64,000 nucleotides of DNA from Cardiocondyla obscurior (taxonomy: Eukaryota > Arthropoda > Insecta > Hymenoptera > Formicidae). A model generated the notes under the pieces. That model had not been told where the DNA came from, searched no databases, and worked only from the letters and a program-made list of their open reading frames with translations. Made by a program: the position numbers and the translations under genes. This document shows positions 12,178 through 24,627 of the stretch, in pieces. The stretch is taken from positions 1,056,501 to 1,120,500 of the forward strand of contig NC_091874.1 in the NCBI RefSeq assembly GCF_019399895.1. The letters are read 5' to 3'. Every line of letters begins with the position of its first letter. Positions within the stretch are counted from its first letter, which is position 1.

Positions 12178-15100
12178 TTACACGTTGAGTTGTTTGAAAT
12201 AATATCTGCAGTACACCGACATCATAGTCGGTGGCGCATCAATTTTATGCAATAATTTCTCCTCGTTTTCGGAGAATTTCTCCAACGATAAACTGTATTC
12301 TCTGTCGAAGACACCTGTAACAACAAGAATCACTGTTAGATGAACAATAAATTAAACTTGACAATTATCTGTAGTTAGATTAATCACTTCAGAAAGCATC
12401 CTATACATTTTTTTTAGAATTGCTTAAGCAAATTATGTAATGTTTTAATCATGTATATATAGTTTACCTTGGTCAATATTCGTTCTTCCTAATACAGTAA
12501 ATGCCAGAAACAAGATATCCCTATATATAGAAAACGGATGATCGCCTGTTTGATGTTTACTTCTTTCTAAGGCCACTCTTATTATAGGTTCCGCTAAATC
12601 GTTGCAACGAACATACGTTATCACCGTCTGCATTAACCTAAAGCAAGCAAAATATTAACTGTAATTATTTCACATATCAGTTTCTAAAAAAAAAAAAATT
12701 ATAATAATAATGATTAATTGTTATTTAATGTTCGTTTCTTAATATCTAGAATATATAAGTAATCTTCTTCGTTATTTATATTTATTCACTTTTGAAATTT
12801 AGTTACCATTCAGAGATTATTATCCCTGTAGTATAATAGTATAATTAATAATTAAAGGAAAATTAATAAAACTCACGTCCTATCTTCTGTGGAATTCGAC
12901 TTCCACTGGAGATACATAGGCAAACGATCCATGTGCAATCGATCGTTGTCCCACATGGTTCTGACGCCCACTGATCCTAGAGTTCTTTGAAGTTCTGAGT
13001 TTTTATCATTACTTAACCAGAGATCAGGTAGATGACTCGTTAAATTAATTCTTTCGAAGTACCATATTAGATTCCAATACACTATTGGATGTTCTTGAAT
13101 AAACCTATGCTTAGTAAGACATGCGTCTCCTTCTTGACTCAGTACACTCTCCAATTCTTTTCTCAAAACTAATGGATTTAGATACGGTACGGTTATCGGT
13201 TCCAACGATTCTTTTGGTTGATCTAATAATTCTATTAACGCTCCCATTAAAGGATCATTACTTTTCTCGCTTGCTTCACATCTAACGTAAAATAAATATT
13301 TTTTTAATGGTAATATTTATTAAAGTCGACATTGATTACGACATAGTTTTTCTCTTAGTTACCTGTAATCTAATATCGTAGCTGTGAGAAGAGGTACAGT
13401 GGCTTTGTCGCAATATTGACAGACTGTATTTAAGTTGGAATCTTCTGGTTGCCAACCAGCCATTATCTCCTCGTCGTACAGGATGGCAGCGCAATGATGG
13501 CATCTGCTAGCACTGGAAAGCACAAGCTCAATGGCAAGACGTTCCTCTAATTCTCTAGTGCCCTTTGGATAAAGACATTCCGCGAGTTCGTATAATGAAC
13601 ACAAATCTAAATTTCCATCACCTGATTAAGGAAAAAAATTAATACTATAGCATAGCATAATTATATGATATAACTATTAACATTTTTTGTTATATTCTTT
13701 ACCTGATGCTCTTATCTCATTTCGATCTTGTATGGATCCATCGTTGAGGGAGTCCAGAGACTCGTGAGATATCCCATAAGCAATTTTCTGTTCGCGTTCC
13801 TTATTCTTCACCGGTGTACTTGTCGCTGAAATGGCCTCTTTTATTTCATCAAATTTTTTAACTACAGTTGTTGCAGCGGACTTTAAGCTATTCAGACCAC
13901 CAAGTATTATTTCATTCGATTTTTTTCCTGTTAAACTCGACGGGCTAAAACAAAATAAAAAATTAATAAAAATATAAGAATTAAAAATTTAAACGTACGC
14001 GAACGAAGTGTTCCGTGTATTAAAGAAAGACGTATATTTAATACTTCGTAATAATATAGAGATACACAAAGACAGAACGCACATGTCTAATAAGCGTCTA
14101 GGCAATTAACATACATTACGTACCTGATATAGCTGGAGAGACTAAGAGATTCAATAAGTTGATTTGATGATATTAAATCCTTATTTTTAGCAAATGCCAA
14201 TCCACCCGTGGAGTATCGTCTACATTTAACGACAAAACAACAAAAAACAAACTCAAACGCGCATGCAAAAAATAAATAAAATAAAAATAAACTTATATTA
14301 TTTCTTTAAGAGAAATTAAAAATAATTACGTGAGATACTATATCATTACGGACAATGTGCATATTTTTAAATTAAACATACGCAGATATCTTACCCGAAA
14401 CTAAGTTTAAGACTAGATCCTAAACTAGAGAGGCTGGATGTTACACTATCCTTATTCTGAGACCAAAGACTGCTTATTTCTAGTCTCTCTTTTTCTCTCT
14501 CCTGTTCCCCTTGCTGCGCCACTGAGTGAGGCATCGTCTCACTCCTCTGTAAATGCCCACCCACTGTCATGCCACTTTCATCTACTGCCTGATGAAACGT
14601 CGCACTACGTGGGAGGATATTGCTGTAAACACATATTTTATACATTTTCGTATTTAAAATCATATCCAAAAGTCTGCATTTTTTTTTTTTTTTTTGGAGA
14701 TTACGAAGCATGTTTAATATAATTGGTCTCTGCATAAAGGAAATATTTTTGCTGTTCGATTTGCGATAACTCTTTACAAGTAACTGATAAAACTAATTTA
14801 ATCTAACCAGTAACAGTCTCTCATTAAAAGTAATTACAAATTATAATTTAATTATTCTCCCTTGAATTAATTTTTAATAAAAAAATTTGTTTTAACTCTA
14901 ATTTTTTAAATACTACTTCTAAAATTTATTTTTGTTTTTATCTAGATATTTAATTAATTAATTTTTTTTATTCATGCAAAAATACAATACGTAAAATCAT
15001 ACCTTCTAAATAAAAGCGGCCCTCCTGGTCTTTCTTCAGTCGTATTATTTAAAACGGTTAAAGTACTTGTTGAGCAATTTGAATCATTTTCCTCGGAAGG

Positions 15101-18100
15101 CGACACAATCGGTGTTTCGTCATTAATGAGAGCACCCAATGGGTCATTTTCCGTAACTGGTGTGCGTATGGGACTTTTTAAAGGCGATTCGACACTGCGC
15201 GTTAGCCTACATGGAAAATATTACATCTACATAAGCCTATACATGCAAATTAGCATTGTAAAATTCAATACGCAAAGATTAATTACGTAAGATTTGACAA
15301 TGACAAAATAATCTACACAATAAATACTCGCTTGCATCTACGACTGTAATACTAATTGAAACAATGTATTCTAAACAAGCGACTCCAGCGTACAGGGCAA
15401 ACCTGAGAGCGACACTAATGTTCAAGAACATATAATAAAATACCTTGGATTACTTGGCGTTTGTTCCAATTCGTCCGACTGTAACATACTTAACGCTGTT
15501 TGATCTTTTACTATACTATTTTGACGAAGAAGCTTAGCTTTTAATTCAAGTGATCCGAATCCAGGTAGATCTGACACAGAACTGCCTTTAGTAGCTGTCG
15601 AAAAAAAAAATTATTTGAGAATTTATGAAATTTAATTATTTTGTCTAAGAAAATAAACTTACAATCACTATGTGCTGCTTCAGTATCCTGAGAATGGGAA
15701 CTGTCGAGACTAGACCGAGAGAGCGCGTGTTCCATTTCAGTCTTATCGGTGGTTAAAAAATCTACGTTAGAGCTCAATCGTCTTCTAGCGCTCTTTTTTC
15801 CAGCTTTTTTAAATAAAGCTGCACCGACAATAACATTTCGTAATTTGTTCCACATTAACTGACTGGAGTTTGTCATATCGGAAGGCCAAGTTGCCTCGAG
15901 AACAGCCTGTAAATTTTATAGAGAACAAAAATTAATTACGATAATTAAATAGCTTTCTATAAATATACGTCTCTTTGTATTGTTGCGTACAGACCTGTCG
16001 CCGCGTTCATGTCCGGATCCTCTCTCGGGCGCAACAGTATTATGTTAATTAAAACAAATTGATAATTTACCTTGTTGTAAAATCCGTACGTTAAAGCGTT
16101 AGGTTGAACACCACTGCGTTTCATATGGAACAGTAATTTTACAGCTAAAACTGGTTGCCCATACACTCCACAAAGTTGCATCATAGCTCTGTAGCATACC
16201 TGAAAAAAAAAGTAACAAATACTCGTTTAAAAATAATTAATTAATTTGTTTTAATATCGAATAGCATATAATAATATGTGTACCTCTTCCATAGGATCCA
16301 GTCGTAATTTTTGCATTTTGACTAATATCTCGTAAGCCTGATGTAATACTGCAGCAGGCTGGCTGGCGACTTGTAACATGGCTGGTAAATGCAAAAACCA
16401 AAGACTGTGACACGTACCGAGCAAGCATCTGCCCCATCTGTCGGGCATCGCGGCCTGAAAAATAAATATAACATATTAAATATACATATTTGCTTGCAAG
16501 AATGTTGTCATGTAGTCATTAAATTAATTTACTTGTTTTCGAGCCATCCTTTGAGCAACTTTGATTTCGTGCTTCGTTCTACGAGCCATAGGGCTCCCAG
16601 GTACCATACCAAAGGCACTTAAAGATGGATTTTTTAAACAAAAATTTTTCTGAGGCCTCATTAGATCCGGGTTCAACTTAAACGACTTGTATATTATTGG
16701 TGTTTGATTTGTTCCTGCTTCAGGTGGAGGTATAAATACTGTACGTTCACTATGTTGAGATTCGTCCAGTTCCAAAAGAGTTGCTAAAAATTAAGTAAAC
16801 AATAAAAAAAAACTAATAAACATAAAATTTTATGTGTACACTAATTATATAAAAAAATATAGATTAATTTTATCCGTACCATTTTCATCTTCGATTCGTT
16901 CTGTACATTCATCGAAAAATGCTAATCCCGCCATATCCATATCAGAAACAAAACTTCTTTCTTCTATAAACCTATACAATTTTTTAAATTAAAATTAAAT
17001 TAAGTATGATTACACGTCGTAAAAAAATATTACAATAAAAAAAAATTTACCTGATAAACATTTGCGTTCTGACGAGCATGGTGTAAAACTTAGCGTGAGC
17101 TTTATCGCGACTTCTTAAAAACGCTTGAATGTTAAACAAACTTGTTGGATCTGTCGTTCCTACAGTAGGCGCTTTTGTAATCGGTAACAAATAGCCTCGG
17201 TACCCTTTAAGAATCGTGGCCATGAATCTTAAGAAAGCGTCCTGTATTTCAAGTTCCAAAGCCTGCTCTTTTCGTTTTTGTTGAAACTCTCTATCCACAC
17301 TGAAGTCTTCATCTCCTCTATCTAATATACAAATAATAATGTTAATTGTTAAAAGAGAAAGACAAAAAGTGTAAAAAATAACTTAATAATAGCGTACCTT
17401 TTTGGGAACAGCTAGTTTTTCCCCACGAAATTATCTTAGAGGATAAGAGCTCCAACCAATTTCTGAGTTGCCTAGCCGCCTTTTTAGGCAATAATTTAAC
17501 ATTTAGATATTTCTTATCATCGCATATCGCAATATTGTTTGTATCTAAATTAACACAGTTAACATCGGAAGGAGGATCGTATAAATCAAAGAACCTTGAA
17601 TCCACGCCGATTAAGAATGGTAATGGTGCGTGCAATACCTGTAATTTAAATAGTAGATGCCTTTTCATTTTTTCGCAATCGTATAATAAAAAAAACGATA
17701 TAAATGCAAACTTAATATATTACCTCAGCTAATCCTAAAGGACACAGCGGTATGTAAGGACACTGCCACTTGAAAGGAAACAGAATCATAGCGATGGCTT
17801 CGCTCACGGAAGTTAGTACGTCTGGACGTAAAGAGTGAACTAATATTTTTTGTTCCGTCAATATTAATAACAGTATCAATAAACAGTTGTCAGGTCCCAA
17901 ATTAATCAATAATTGTCTGAAACTTGCGCCTGATCTAGGCAAGGCTAGATCCTCTGGTTGTGTCAAGATCAGTCTATCTTGACTACTGAGCTGCACTAAA
18001 ATCCGTGGACGTTGCGGACTCGGGAACGGTATGTCGCATAAAAAATATGCGATATATTTTTCAATCGGGACACTTTGCGGCTTGTCATTCACCATACGAT

Positions 18101-19495
18101 GCAAAAACACCAAAAATTTCTCGAACGTATCAAAGAATGGCCAGTGCGATAGTATACATATAGATTTACTAATATTCAACGATTGACTCGCGGGATCTGT
18201 GTATTGCAACCTTTCTAGCTCCAATATGTTAAGCTTTTTGAGTACACCGGATCTCTTAAACTTCATTTTCACTTGCGGTTTATCTTTAGTTATTTCCATA
18301 TTATCTGCTGAAATAGAAAAAACTTTATTATACATATAACAAAAGAAAATATTACAAAACTCTCTTATTTTATTATATCTACGATTTTTTCAGAAAAATT
18401 AAAAACAAAGCTAGAATTATGAAATGTATTCATACCACTGTTTTTATTATTCTCAACCGTGTCCATAATCTCTTGACTATTTTTACAGTTTGAAGTATCC
18501 GGCTCCATTTGAAGTTCCTCATAAAAAGTTATTGCTGAACCGTAAATTTTTTGAGCAGCATCGGCAACTGTCAAGACGAACGTCGAGAATACGGGCTTAG
18601 GTTTACACGCCACTTTAGGCCAGCATTCTATAGTTGCGCCCATTGGTAGGCAAAACATGGCGACAGAATTAGGAAAAACGAAATTATTATAATCCACCGT
18701 GGGATATTTATAGAGTATCGTTGGTTTAAATGATACCAAATTGGCGCGATTCATAGATTTCTTATAGCACAAATATACGTCACTGCCCAGCATTCCCTTG
18801 TTCAAATTCTTATTAATGACGCAGAACGCGTGTGGCGGGCTCTCTCCTTTATTCGTCAAGATAACACATATGTCTGTGACCACAAGGGAATTACACGGCA
18901 TCTTTCGACTCGCTCGTCTGTACGTTACAAAAATTTTTGAAGTTGAATTATTCACATTTGCCACATGACCCTTAGGGGTTTCCAACACCATTTCAGCATC
19001 TTGCATTATGCGTTCTTTTCCATCGTATATTACACCTGAAAAAGCAAAATAATATTTAGATATAACACAAAAAGCAAACACCAGTAATTTCAACAGCGTT
19101 TTAAAACTGATTACATGTTTCACAATATTTGTATATAATCTTAGATTTGAAATTCTTTCTTTCTTACCAATGTCAACTAAGGGAGGCTTATCGCGTCCTC
19201 TTCTATAACACAAGTAACACTCGTTTGTTCGTAAGCTTCCATGGTTTAAGTCTGCCGGGAAGCCAGATACAGTGCATTCCAATAGTGTGTAGCCCTCCGG
19301 ACAGTGTTCTCCCAGTGCGGGAAATATTACGGCAAGATCCGTGATAGGAGGCGGCATGTGCATATCCTTGAGATGAGTGCCCTCCTGGCACCAGTCCTCC
19401 AGTTTATCGTTGGTTTCATTATCTTCGCTGAGCTCATCGTCCTGGCCGGGTAGACCGGCGATAACAAAATAATCCGCTACCCGTCTGTCATCCAT
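12178..19495 (-). CDS. Crag: Crag, DENN-domain Rab GEF (DENND4 family), 19 coding exons
   Basis: DENND4/Crag proteins are exchange factors for Rab10 and relatives; fly Crag binds calmodulin and directs polarised secretion. Exons: 19168-19495, 18436-19035, 17724-18307, 17398-17638, 17051-17321, 16880-16971, 16533-16783, 16284-16454, 16071-16199, 15663-15906, 15444-15594, 15003-15206, 14395-14622, 14124-14219, 13703-13944, 13363-13621, 12877-13281, 12468-12637, 12178-12314. All joins are GT-AG, keep phase and total 4803 bp (1600 aa). Residues about 40-200 form the MABP region (TYRRA, MPCNSLVVTD). Residues about 200-670 hold the uDENN/DENN/dDENN modules (CILSHWPFFDTFEKFL, ILVHSLRPDVLTSVSEAI, PLPFLIGVDSRFFDLYDPP). 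PPR-like helices follow (about 790-890; MMQLCGVYGQPVLAVKLL, RSGVQPNALTYGFYNK). Later come the SPIRTPVTENDPLGAL motif, a CHHC...CQYC cysteine pair (about 1318-1348) and the C-terminus MMSVYCRYYF. Start chosen because MDDRRVADYFVIAG matches the family. Length is close to that of fly Crag. Coding is intact. Confidence 0.96.
18304..18312 (-). other. NAGNAG tandem splice acceptor, Crag exon 3
   Basis: The minus strand reads TTCAGCAG|AT at the start of Crag exon 3. Both AGs keep the frame (exon start 18307 or 18304). The choice adds or removes one alanine just before the residues DNMEI. Confidence 0.6.
19036..19167 (-). other. Crag intron 1, 132 nt, open in frame
   Basis: The boundaries are ATTG|GTAAG and TTCAG|GT. 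The length is a multiple of three (44 codons) and the frame has no stop, so retention would insert 44 residues, including the hydrophobic run LLKLLVFAFCVISKYYFAF, between LVDIG and VIYDGKER. The spliced product LVDIGVIYDGKER matches the family, so splicing is taken as the norm. Confidence 0.75.
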
Positions 19496-20508
19496 ATTTT
19501 CTGAACAGCGCGGACTATCAAAACATCCAAGATCCCGCTGATCAAATCCTGTTTTCGGTATACATTATATCGCAGTTATAGTGAACAGATATATACACAT
19601 ATCAATTCCGATAGCTTCTGTGCATGGCACTGAGCCGATTGCTTCGTAGCTTTTTTTGCCTGTGCGGCGTCTGTGATAACGTGATCTTTCGCGCGAGACT
19701 TGTTGTGCTTCCGTTATCTTGCGAGAGACGTAATCCTTCCTCGCAAGCCACAATGGTCCAGGCAGACGACTCTTCGACGCTTCAGACTATACGAAACATA
19801 GCCCTGGTTCTATGCTCCTTCCAGGCTTACTATTTTACAAAAATATTGTGACTATCCACCGACGTGTATTCGCCTCGATGCTGAAATATTCCTCGACGCC
19901 TGGCCGGCGTTATTGCTTAGACGGGGCTTGACCGAGCCTAAATCTCCCGGGCCGAGAAGGTGCGAAGGGTCGCTACGTCCGGGAAGAGACTGCGCCTCAC
20001 CGAGTGGACGTCCGCGTGGTTCCTCGCGCGTCGTCGCGCATCCTCCCACCCTAGAGAACTCGCGAGACCGCCGCTTTACCCGTGAATGTCGACGTCCGTT
20101 GAAGAGGAGTCGGTCAGTCGTCCTGGCGATTGCATCCCTCCGCGAGGACGTCGGGGCTGCTATCGCGTGTTCCCTCTCTCTTTCCTCCTGCGTTCAAAAC
20201 GGAGTCATAGGTTAGACGTCACGCACACGCGACGGCGGGCAGTTACACAAGCGCGCTTTGGCGGCGGACGCTGGGTGGCCGTGCTTGCCCCCTCGCCCCC
20301 GCAATGCCCCGCGGCGTGTATGTGTGTGTGACGTACCTGCAACGGAATTGCGTTGTTGTTGCGTCGCACCGGAACGCTGGCTGGCTGGCACACATGCAAC
20401 CCTCGCGCTCTCGCTCCTCCACGCAGGAATCGGTTGTCAGATCATCAGATGGCTATCAGCTATAGTCTCTCCCTCCCCTCCCTCCACGCTCGCGGCCGCC
20501 TGGGCAAG
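19496..20508. promoter_or_regulatory. CpG-rich divergent promoter region, Crag (-) / mRpL41 (+)
   Basis: About 1 kb separates the Crag start codon from the upstream ORF ahead of mRpL41. The part from about 19.9 to 20.5 kb is rich in CpG, as in other housekeeping-type promoters. A possible Crag 5'-leader donor on the minus strand is ACTCG|GTGAGG, ending at 20001, to be joined to an acceptor shortly upstream of the Crag start. That splice is inferred and weak. Long open frames here on both strands are low-complexity and unlike any protein I know. Confidence 0.5.
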
Positions 20509-20610
20509 ATGGCCGACGACCCTGGCGCGGCTCCTTCGAAAGGGCTTCACGGCCCGGAGATCGAGGACGCCAGGAAGTACTTCCGCCTTCTGCGATACGA
20601 GCGCGCCTAA
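20509..20610 (+). CDS. 33-codon upstream ORF (possible microprotein)
   Basis: The ORF starts at CAAGATGGC, an excellent insect Kozak context, and encodes a 33-aa peptide beginning MADDPGAAPSKGLHG and ending ARKYFRLLRYERA. It stops at TAA (20608-20610). A good splice donor (CTTAAG|GTGATG, exon end 20629) follows 19 bases later, and the next acceptor is 21372 just before the mRpL41 start codon. It may therefore be an upstream ORF in the first mRpL41 exon. I recognise no family. The ATGGC start also looks like a YY1 motif, so the site could be regulatory DNA instead of coding. Translation is unproven. Confidence 0.35.
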   Translation: MADDPGAAPSKGLHGPEIEDARKYFRLLRYERA

Positions 20611-20629
20611 TCTACGTCCGGAGCTTAAG

Positions 20630-21372
20630 GTGATGATAGTGTGATTATACTCTCAGCCTCTGCTCGCGATCGCCGCGAGACGCATCGAGCCTTTTTTTTC
20701 CCCTCCGCACCTGTTTGTCTCTCCTTGTTTTTATCTCCGTTTTTCTCCCTTTTATCGGGAATGGCAGCTGCCCCCGGGGTCACTCGCATCGCCGCGGATA
20801 AAGAGCGAATTAAAGCCTCGTGATTGAGAATTAATCGCGGGTATTTAATATTTGCACGTCGTAATCGGAATAGCATTGAAAATATTGAAATAAATACGTC
20901 TTTTTACCGAGAAAGTTAACTTATCGACGACTTGTATTATTAGGTCACTTTCGAAATCCTAGTTTCACCAGAATCCGCTACGAGCCGTCACCTGTACGTA
21001 TATTGTCTGAAATTGGAGCCTCCAACTTTAGGCAGCGACAGGTGGAGTCATTCGACGTCAGATCAGACGTCTTATCATATTATTTTCTGATTTCTATATA
21101 TTAACATTTACTTATAATTAGTGTTAGTTTATTTAATTTAATTTTATGTTAATCATTATTAAGTAAGATTTCGTAGATATAGCATTTTAATGTCGATCAG
21201 TATTCTTAACGTATTGTAATTTACTGTGGTAGTTGCAATCGTAAATAAGGTTATGTTTAACACAAACCTCGCGGATGTTAACAACTGTTTTTTTTTTTTA
21301 ACTTGATATTTGAATGTGATTAAATATTTCAATACTTGATGAATGTATTTGTAATTATGGATGTATTTTCAG
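20630..21372 (+). other. probable first intron of mRpL41
   Basis: The region is bounded by AAG|GTGATG at 20630 and TTTTCAG| at 21372. It is AT-rich apart from its first 200 bases. No coding signal is seen inside. The assignment depends on the inferred first exon. Confidence 0.45.
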
Positions 21373-21388
21373 CCAGCAGAACACGAGA

Positions 21389-22105
21389 ATGGCATCTTCG
21401 TGCATGATTTTGCGACGTGGCATTGTGACTTCCTGCGTTCTTAATGGGAAACGGAATTTTCGGAAATTTCTATTGTACGGCAAACGTGGCAGTCGCAATT
21501 TCAAAGAGCAACAAGTAAAAAATCCAGATCCTGATATACCAGTAGATAGTAAGTTGTTGCCTTTGATACATAGAATTTTTGCGAGTAAATTATCTTCACG
21601 AATGAACAGGATCCATTGCATAGAATTTTATTGCGTAGAATTCTTCGTTTTGTTTTACGGGAGTTGCTCCGATGGTTAATTACCTGAAATTTTAACTAGA
21701 TTAATGCAAATATATGTATATATAAATTAATACAAAATGTTATACAAAACATGATGATAAATTACAGAAAGAGGCGTCAGAGATATTGGCTATAAAGCTG
21801 GCGATAAATTTATTGAAGTACCAGAGATGATTCCTCAATTAATTATTCCTTCACTGGAAGGTTTCAAGCTGAAACCGTATGTGTCGTATAAAGCGGAACG
21901 AATTACCGAGCCTGAATTTACTGCTCAGGATTTGTTTGATGTGGTATACTCTAAAAAGATAAAAGAAGACTTTGCAAATGGACAGTTGGACGAAAGTGGA
22001 AACCCATTAAATCCAAGTGAATACGAAAAGCTCACGCCGCAACAAGCCAAGGATCAGGCTGGGAAAACAGGCTGTGACCTTTTCGATGAGAAGAAACCCT
22101 TGTGA
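21389..22105 (+). CDS. mRpL41: mitochondrial ribosomal protein L41 (mL41), 2 coding exons
   Basis: mL41 is a protein of the large subunit of the mitochondrial ribosome. Coding segments 21389-21548 and 21768-22105 join at GATA|GTAAGT...TTACAG|AAAGAGG, giving VDKRGVRDIGYKAG, and total 165 residues. The N-terminus (MASSCMILRRGIV...NGKRNFRKF) is basic with no acidic residue in its first 30 or so positions, as expected of a mitochondrial targeting sequence. Family signatures are KRGVRDIGYKAGDKFIEVPE, IPSLEGFKLKPYVSYKA and FTAQDLFDVVYSKKI; the Phe-Lys-Leu-Lys-Pro-Tyr-Val-Ser-Tyr block is the family hallmark and is also in the human protein. Acceptor TTTTCAG at 21366-21372 puts 16 bases of 5' leader before the ATG. 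The gene is convergent with Sik and divergent from Crag. Coding is intact. Confidence 0.96.
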
Positions 22106-22188
22106 GTTCTAGATATTTTTTTTATTTTTTAATTTATAACGGTAGCTAATATAAGTACAAGTTCTTCCATGGATATGTATTGTCGAAT

Positions 22189-22194
22189 AATAAA
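22189..22194 (+). terminator. candidate polyadenylation signal AATAAA for mRpL41
   Basis: A canonical hexamer 84 bases beyond the mRpL41 stop codon on the coding strand. Position and motif fit; the cleavage site is not known. Confidence 0.55.
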
Positions 22195-22999
22195 GGAAGC
22201 TCCTACGAATGCTGGAAACAGGTTAACTAGGTTCTCAATCTGCATATTTTATTTAGAACTCGCATGTATACATATGTCGACAATTTTGCAATTTACAAAA
22301 AGTAACTACTTACTATCGTATATGACTGTTGAAGTGATAGTATGTGCGCACTTTGCTAAACAGCATGAGAAACGAAATTTGTTATATTGTATATACGTAT
22401 AAGCGCGACCTGCTTTCAAGTCGGGTTCTTTCTTAACTCTTTTTCTCTTTTCTTTATGACAAATTGTATTGGCAGTCAGTGCTTGATAGCAAATAATTAC
22501 TTCCGCAAAACGGATTGTAGTCTTTATCTTTAAACAGATTACATCTTCTAAAACAATAGCTTACATATAAAACAAGTAGTATCACATGTAACTGTCGCTG
22601 AATCTTCCGTCGAAGTCGTACAGGTGTGTTTGTATTTTGATGAACAGGCGAAATTAATTTATTGCTACCAGACGCGGTACTGGATTTCTATTTTACGCAA
22701 TCCAAAGTGTTTACGTGAGTCCAGAAAAGACAGGCATAAGAATTAGCAATAATCGCCGAAATTGATTTTCAATTCCTGAGAGATTCGTGGATACCTCACG
22801 TCGATGTCCGTTTGCAGATAGTGGATTTCGTTTGCGATTAGGCTAACTTAATAGTTATGTCTCACTTATTAAAAGACTTTTGAGCGAAGTTTGATTGTTT
22901 CCTGTCGGGTAAAAATTGGCGAAAAATTTGAATAGTAAAGTCGTTGTCAGTTGTGCGCGGCCGGTATTGCTTGCTACTGTCTAGATCACTAGGTTCTAA

Positions 23000-23054
23000 T
23001 AATATATATACATATATATGTATGTATATATTTATATATATATATATGTATATT
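23000..23054. repeat. TA/TATG dinucleotide-rich microsatellite
   Basis: Imperfect (TA)n with interspersed TATG units within the presumed Sik 3' UTR or spacer. Confidence 0.85.
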
Positions 23055-24627
23055 GTTTAAAGTGCTGTATTCATATCAAACGTACAAACGGCTTCGTAAT
23101 CATTATTGTTTCTCGTCAATGTTTCCTAATTAATTAATTATAATTACGCAAAAAGCTCGTAAAATAGAGCTATCGAAATAGAAAATATTCTGCTTGGAAA
23201 AAAAGGTCATATTTAGAGGATATTGGTGAATGATTCATGAAAGATACTTGTATAAAAGTAGTGCGGCTGTTAATACAGTGGCTATAAATTTCCTACAAAA
23301 AGACAACATATACAAAATTCAGTTAACTTATGGTTATGTAGAAAATGATTACGCAAATGATTTATTTAAACATCTTTACAGAATGCAGCACTTCTGACAC
23401 ATTAACTACTATTTTTTTTTATCGCTAGTATTATTGTTTTTCGTTATTATTTTTTTTTCTCTATTCTCTATGGTCACCATCGTGAAGAGTGGAAGAGGAA
23501 AACATTTTTAATTTTGTACAATGGAGAACGTTCATTAAGAAAATGTGAGGTTCTTTCCAGCTCGCGTTGTTTCTCCACTCTTCGATTAAATTAATAGAAA
23601 AGCGAAAATGACATAGTACTTGCACTCCGCTGTCGAAACTTTAATTCTATTTCAGTCGCTGTTATTCCTTATCGTTGATATTTTTTTTTGTTTTTTTTTT
23701 GTTTCTTTTACCTTATTCTACAACATATTTATAATCTCGTCAACAATTTGAGCATTCGCATTTTCTCTCATTCATTGGCAGTACAGATTATTCTCTAAGG
23801 ATTTATATCGCGTAAATTCGTAATATTTCGTTATTGGTTTTGTTTGTATGAGCAGTTACAAAATGAACGAGCGCTCTAAGCTTTCTAAGTTTTTGACTTC
23901 GATAATTAAAAACTTCATTGACAGTAATTTCGCAGTTCTCGTTCTCTCTTTTCTTCCACCTTTGTCGTGCTCTCAATAGCGGAGTTTACAAAACAAGTCA
24001 TATGCCACTCGCCTTTCGATGAAACTTGGTGTTTCAGTTTGTTAATTATCAGTCTATGATATAATTGGATATTTGACTGGGTAGATTCAGTCATTTTAAT
24101 AAGGCAGGTACACGTGTTACTGTATGATAAAGATTTCCCTGCATGAGAATTTTTTCTCGTCATACGTATATTAGTGGTTTCCAGTATGCTCATGCAGGCG
24201 TACAGTACAATACCGACATGTGTAACTTCGTGAAATAGTATATTAGCTAACGATTTACATGGAATATTGTACGCGGATTCTTTTAGCGCTTCGATCAAAT
24301 CCTCGAGTGCCATATCATTTCGGACCAATAGAAGTACAAAATTGCAAATCTTTGGCATTCAGTAACATGTACCATACATCTAACGACGGAGATCTTGAGT
24401 ATGTAAAGATGTATAATTATCATAGATGAACGAATGCGTTATTAAAGTCTTCGTATATCTTAGCGCTTCTCTATAAAATGCAAAATGATATGCAACTATG
24501 TTAATAAAAGTTAACGTGGAAAGACTAGGGAGGGAATACTGCTGATAGAGTTGATATAATAATTCAGCTGGCTTTTCATACGCAAGATCTCGAGGCAATT
24601 GCTAATGTGTAACGACAGGGCAGAGAC

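Larger units (their letters stand above)
22106..24627. other. 3' UTRs of mRpL41 (+) and Sik (-) and spacer between them
   Basis: No exon is visible. From the left it should hold the mRpL41 3' UTR (candidate plus-strand AATAAA at 22189-22194). From the right comes a probably long AT-rich Sik 3' UTR (candidate minus-strand AATAAA at 23361-23366 and 22658-22663). A TA-rich microsatellite lies at about 23000-23054. Open frames on the minus strand at 23.9-24.6 kb lie beyond the Sik stop codon and look like untranslated sequence. Confidence 0.6.

Noticed and set aside
23915..24598. Minus-strand frames of 147 and 72 codons downstream of Sik
   Set aside because: They lie after the Sik stop codon at 24628 and lack supporting splice sites or motifs, so they are read as 3' UTR.
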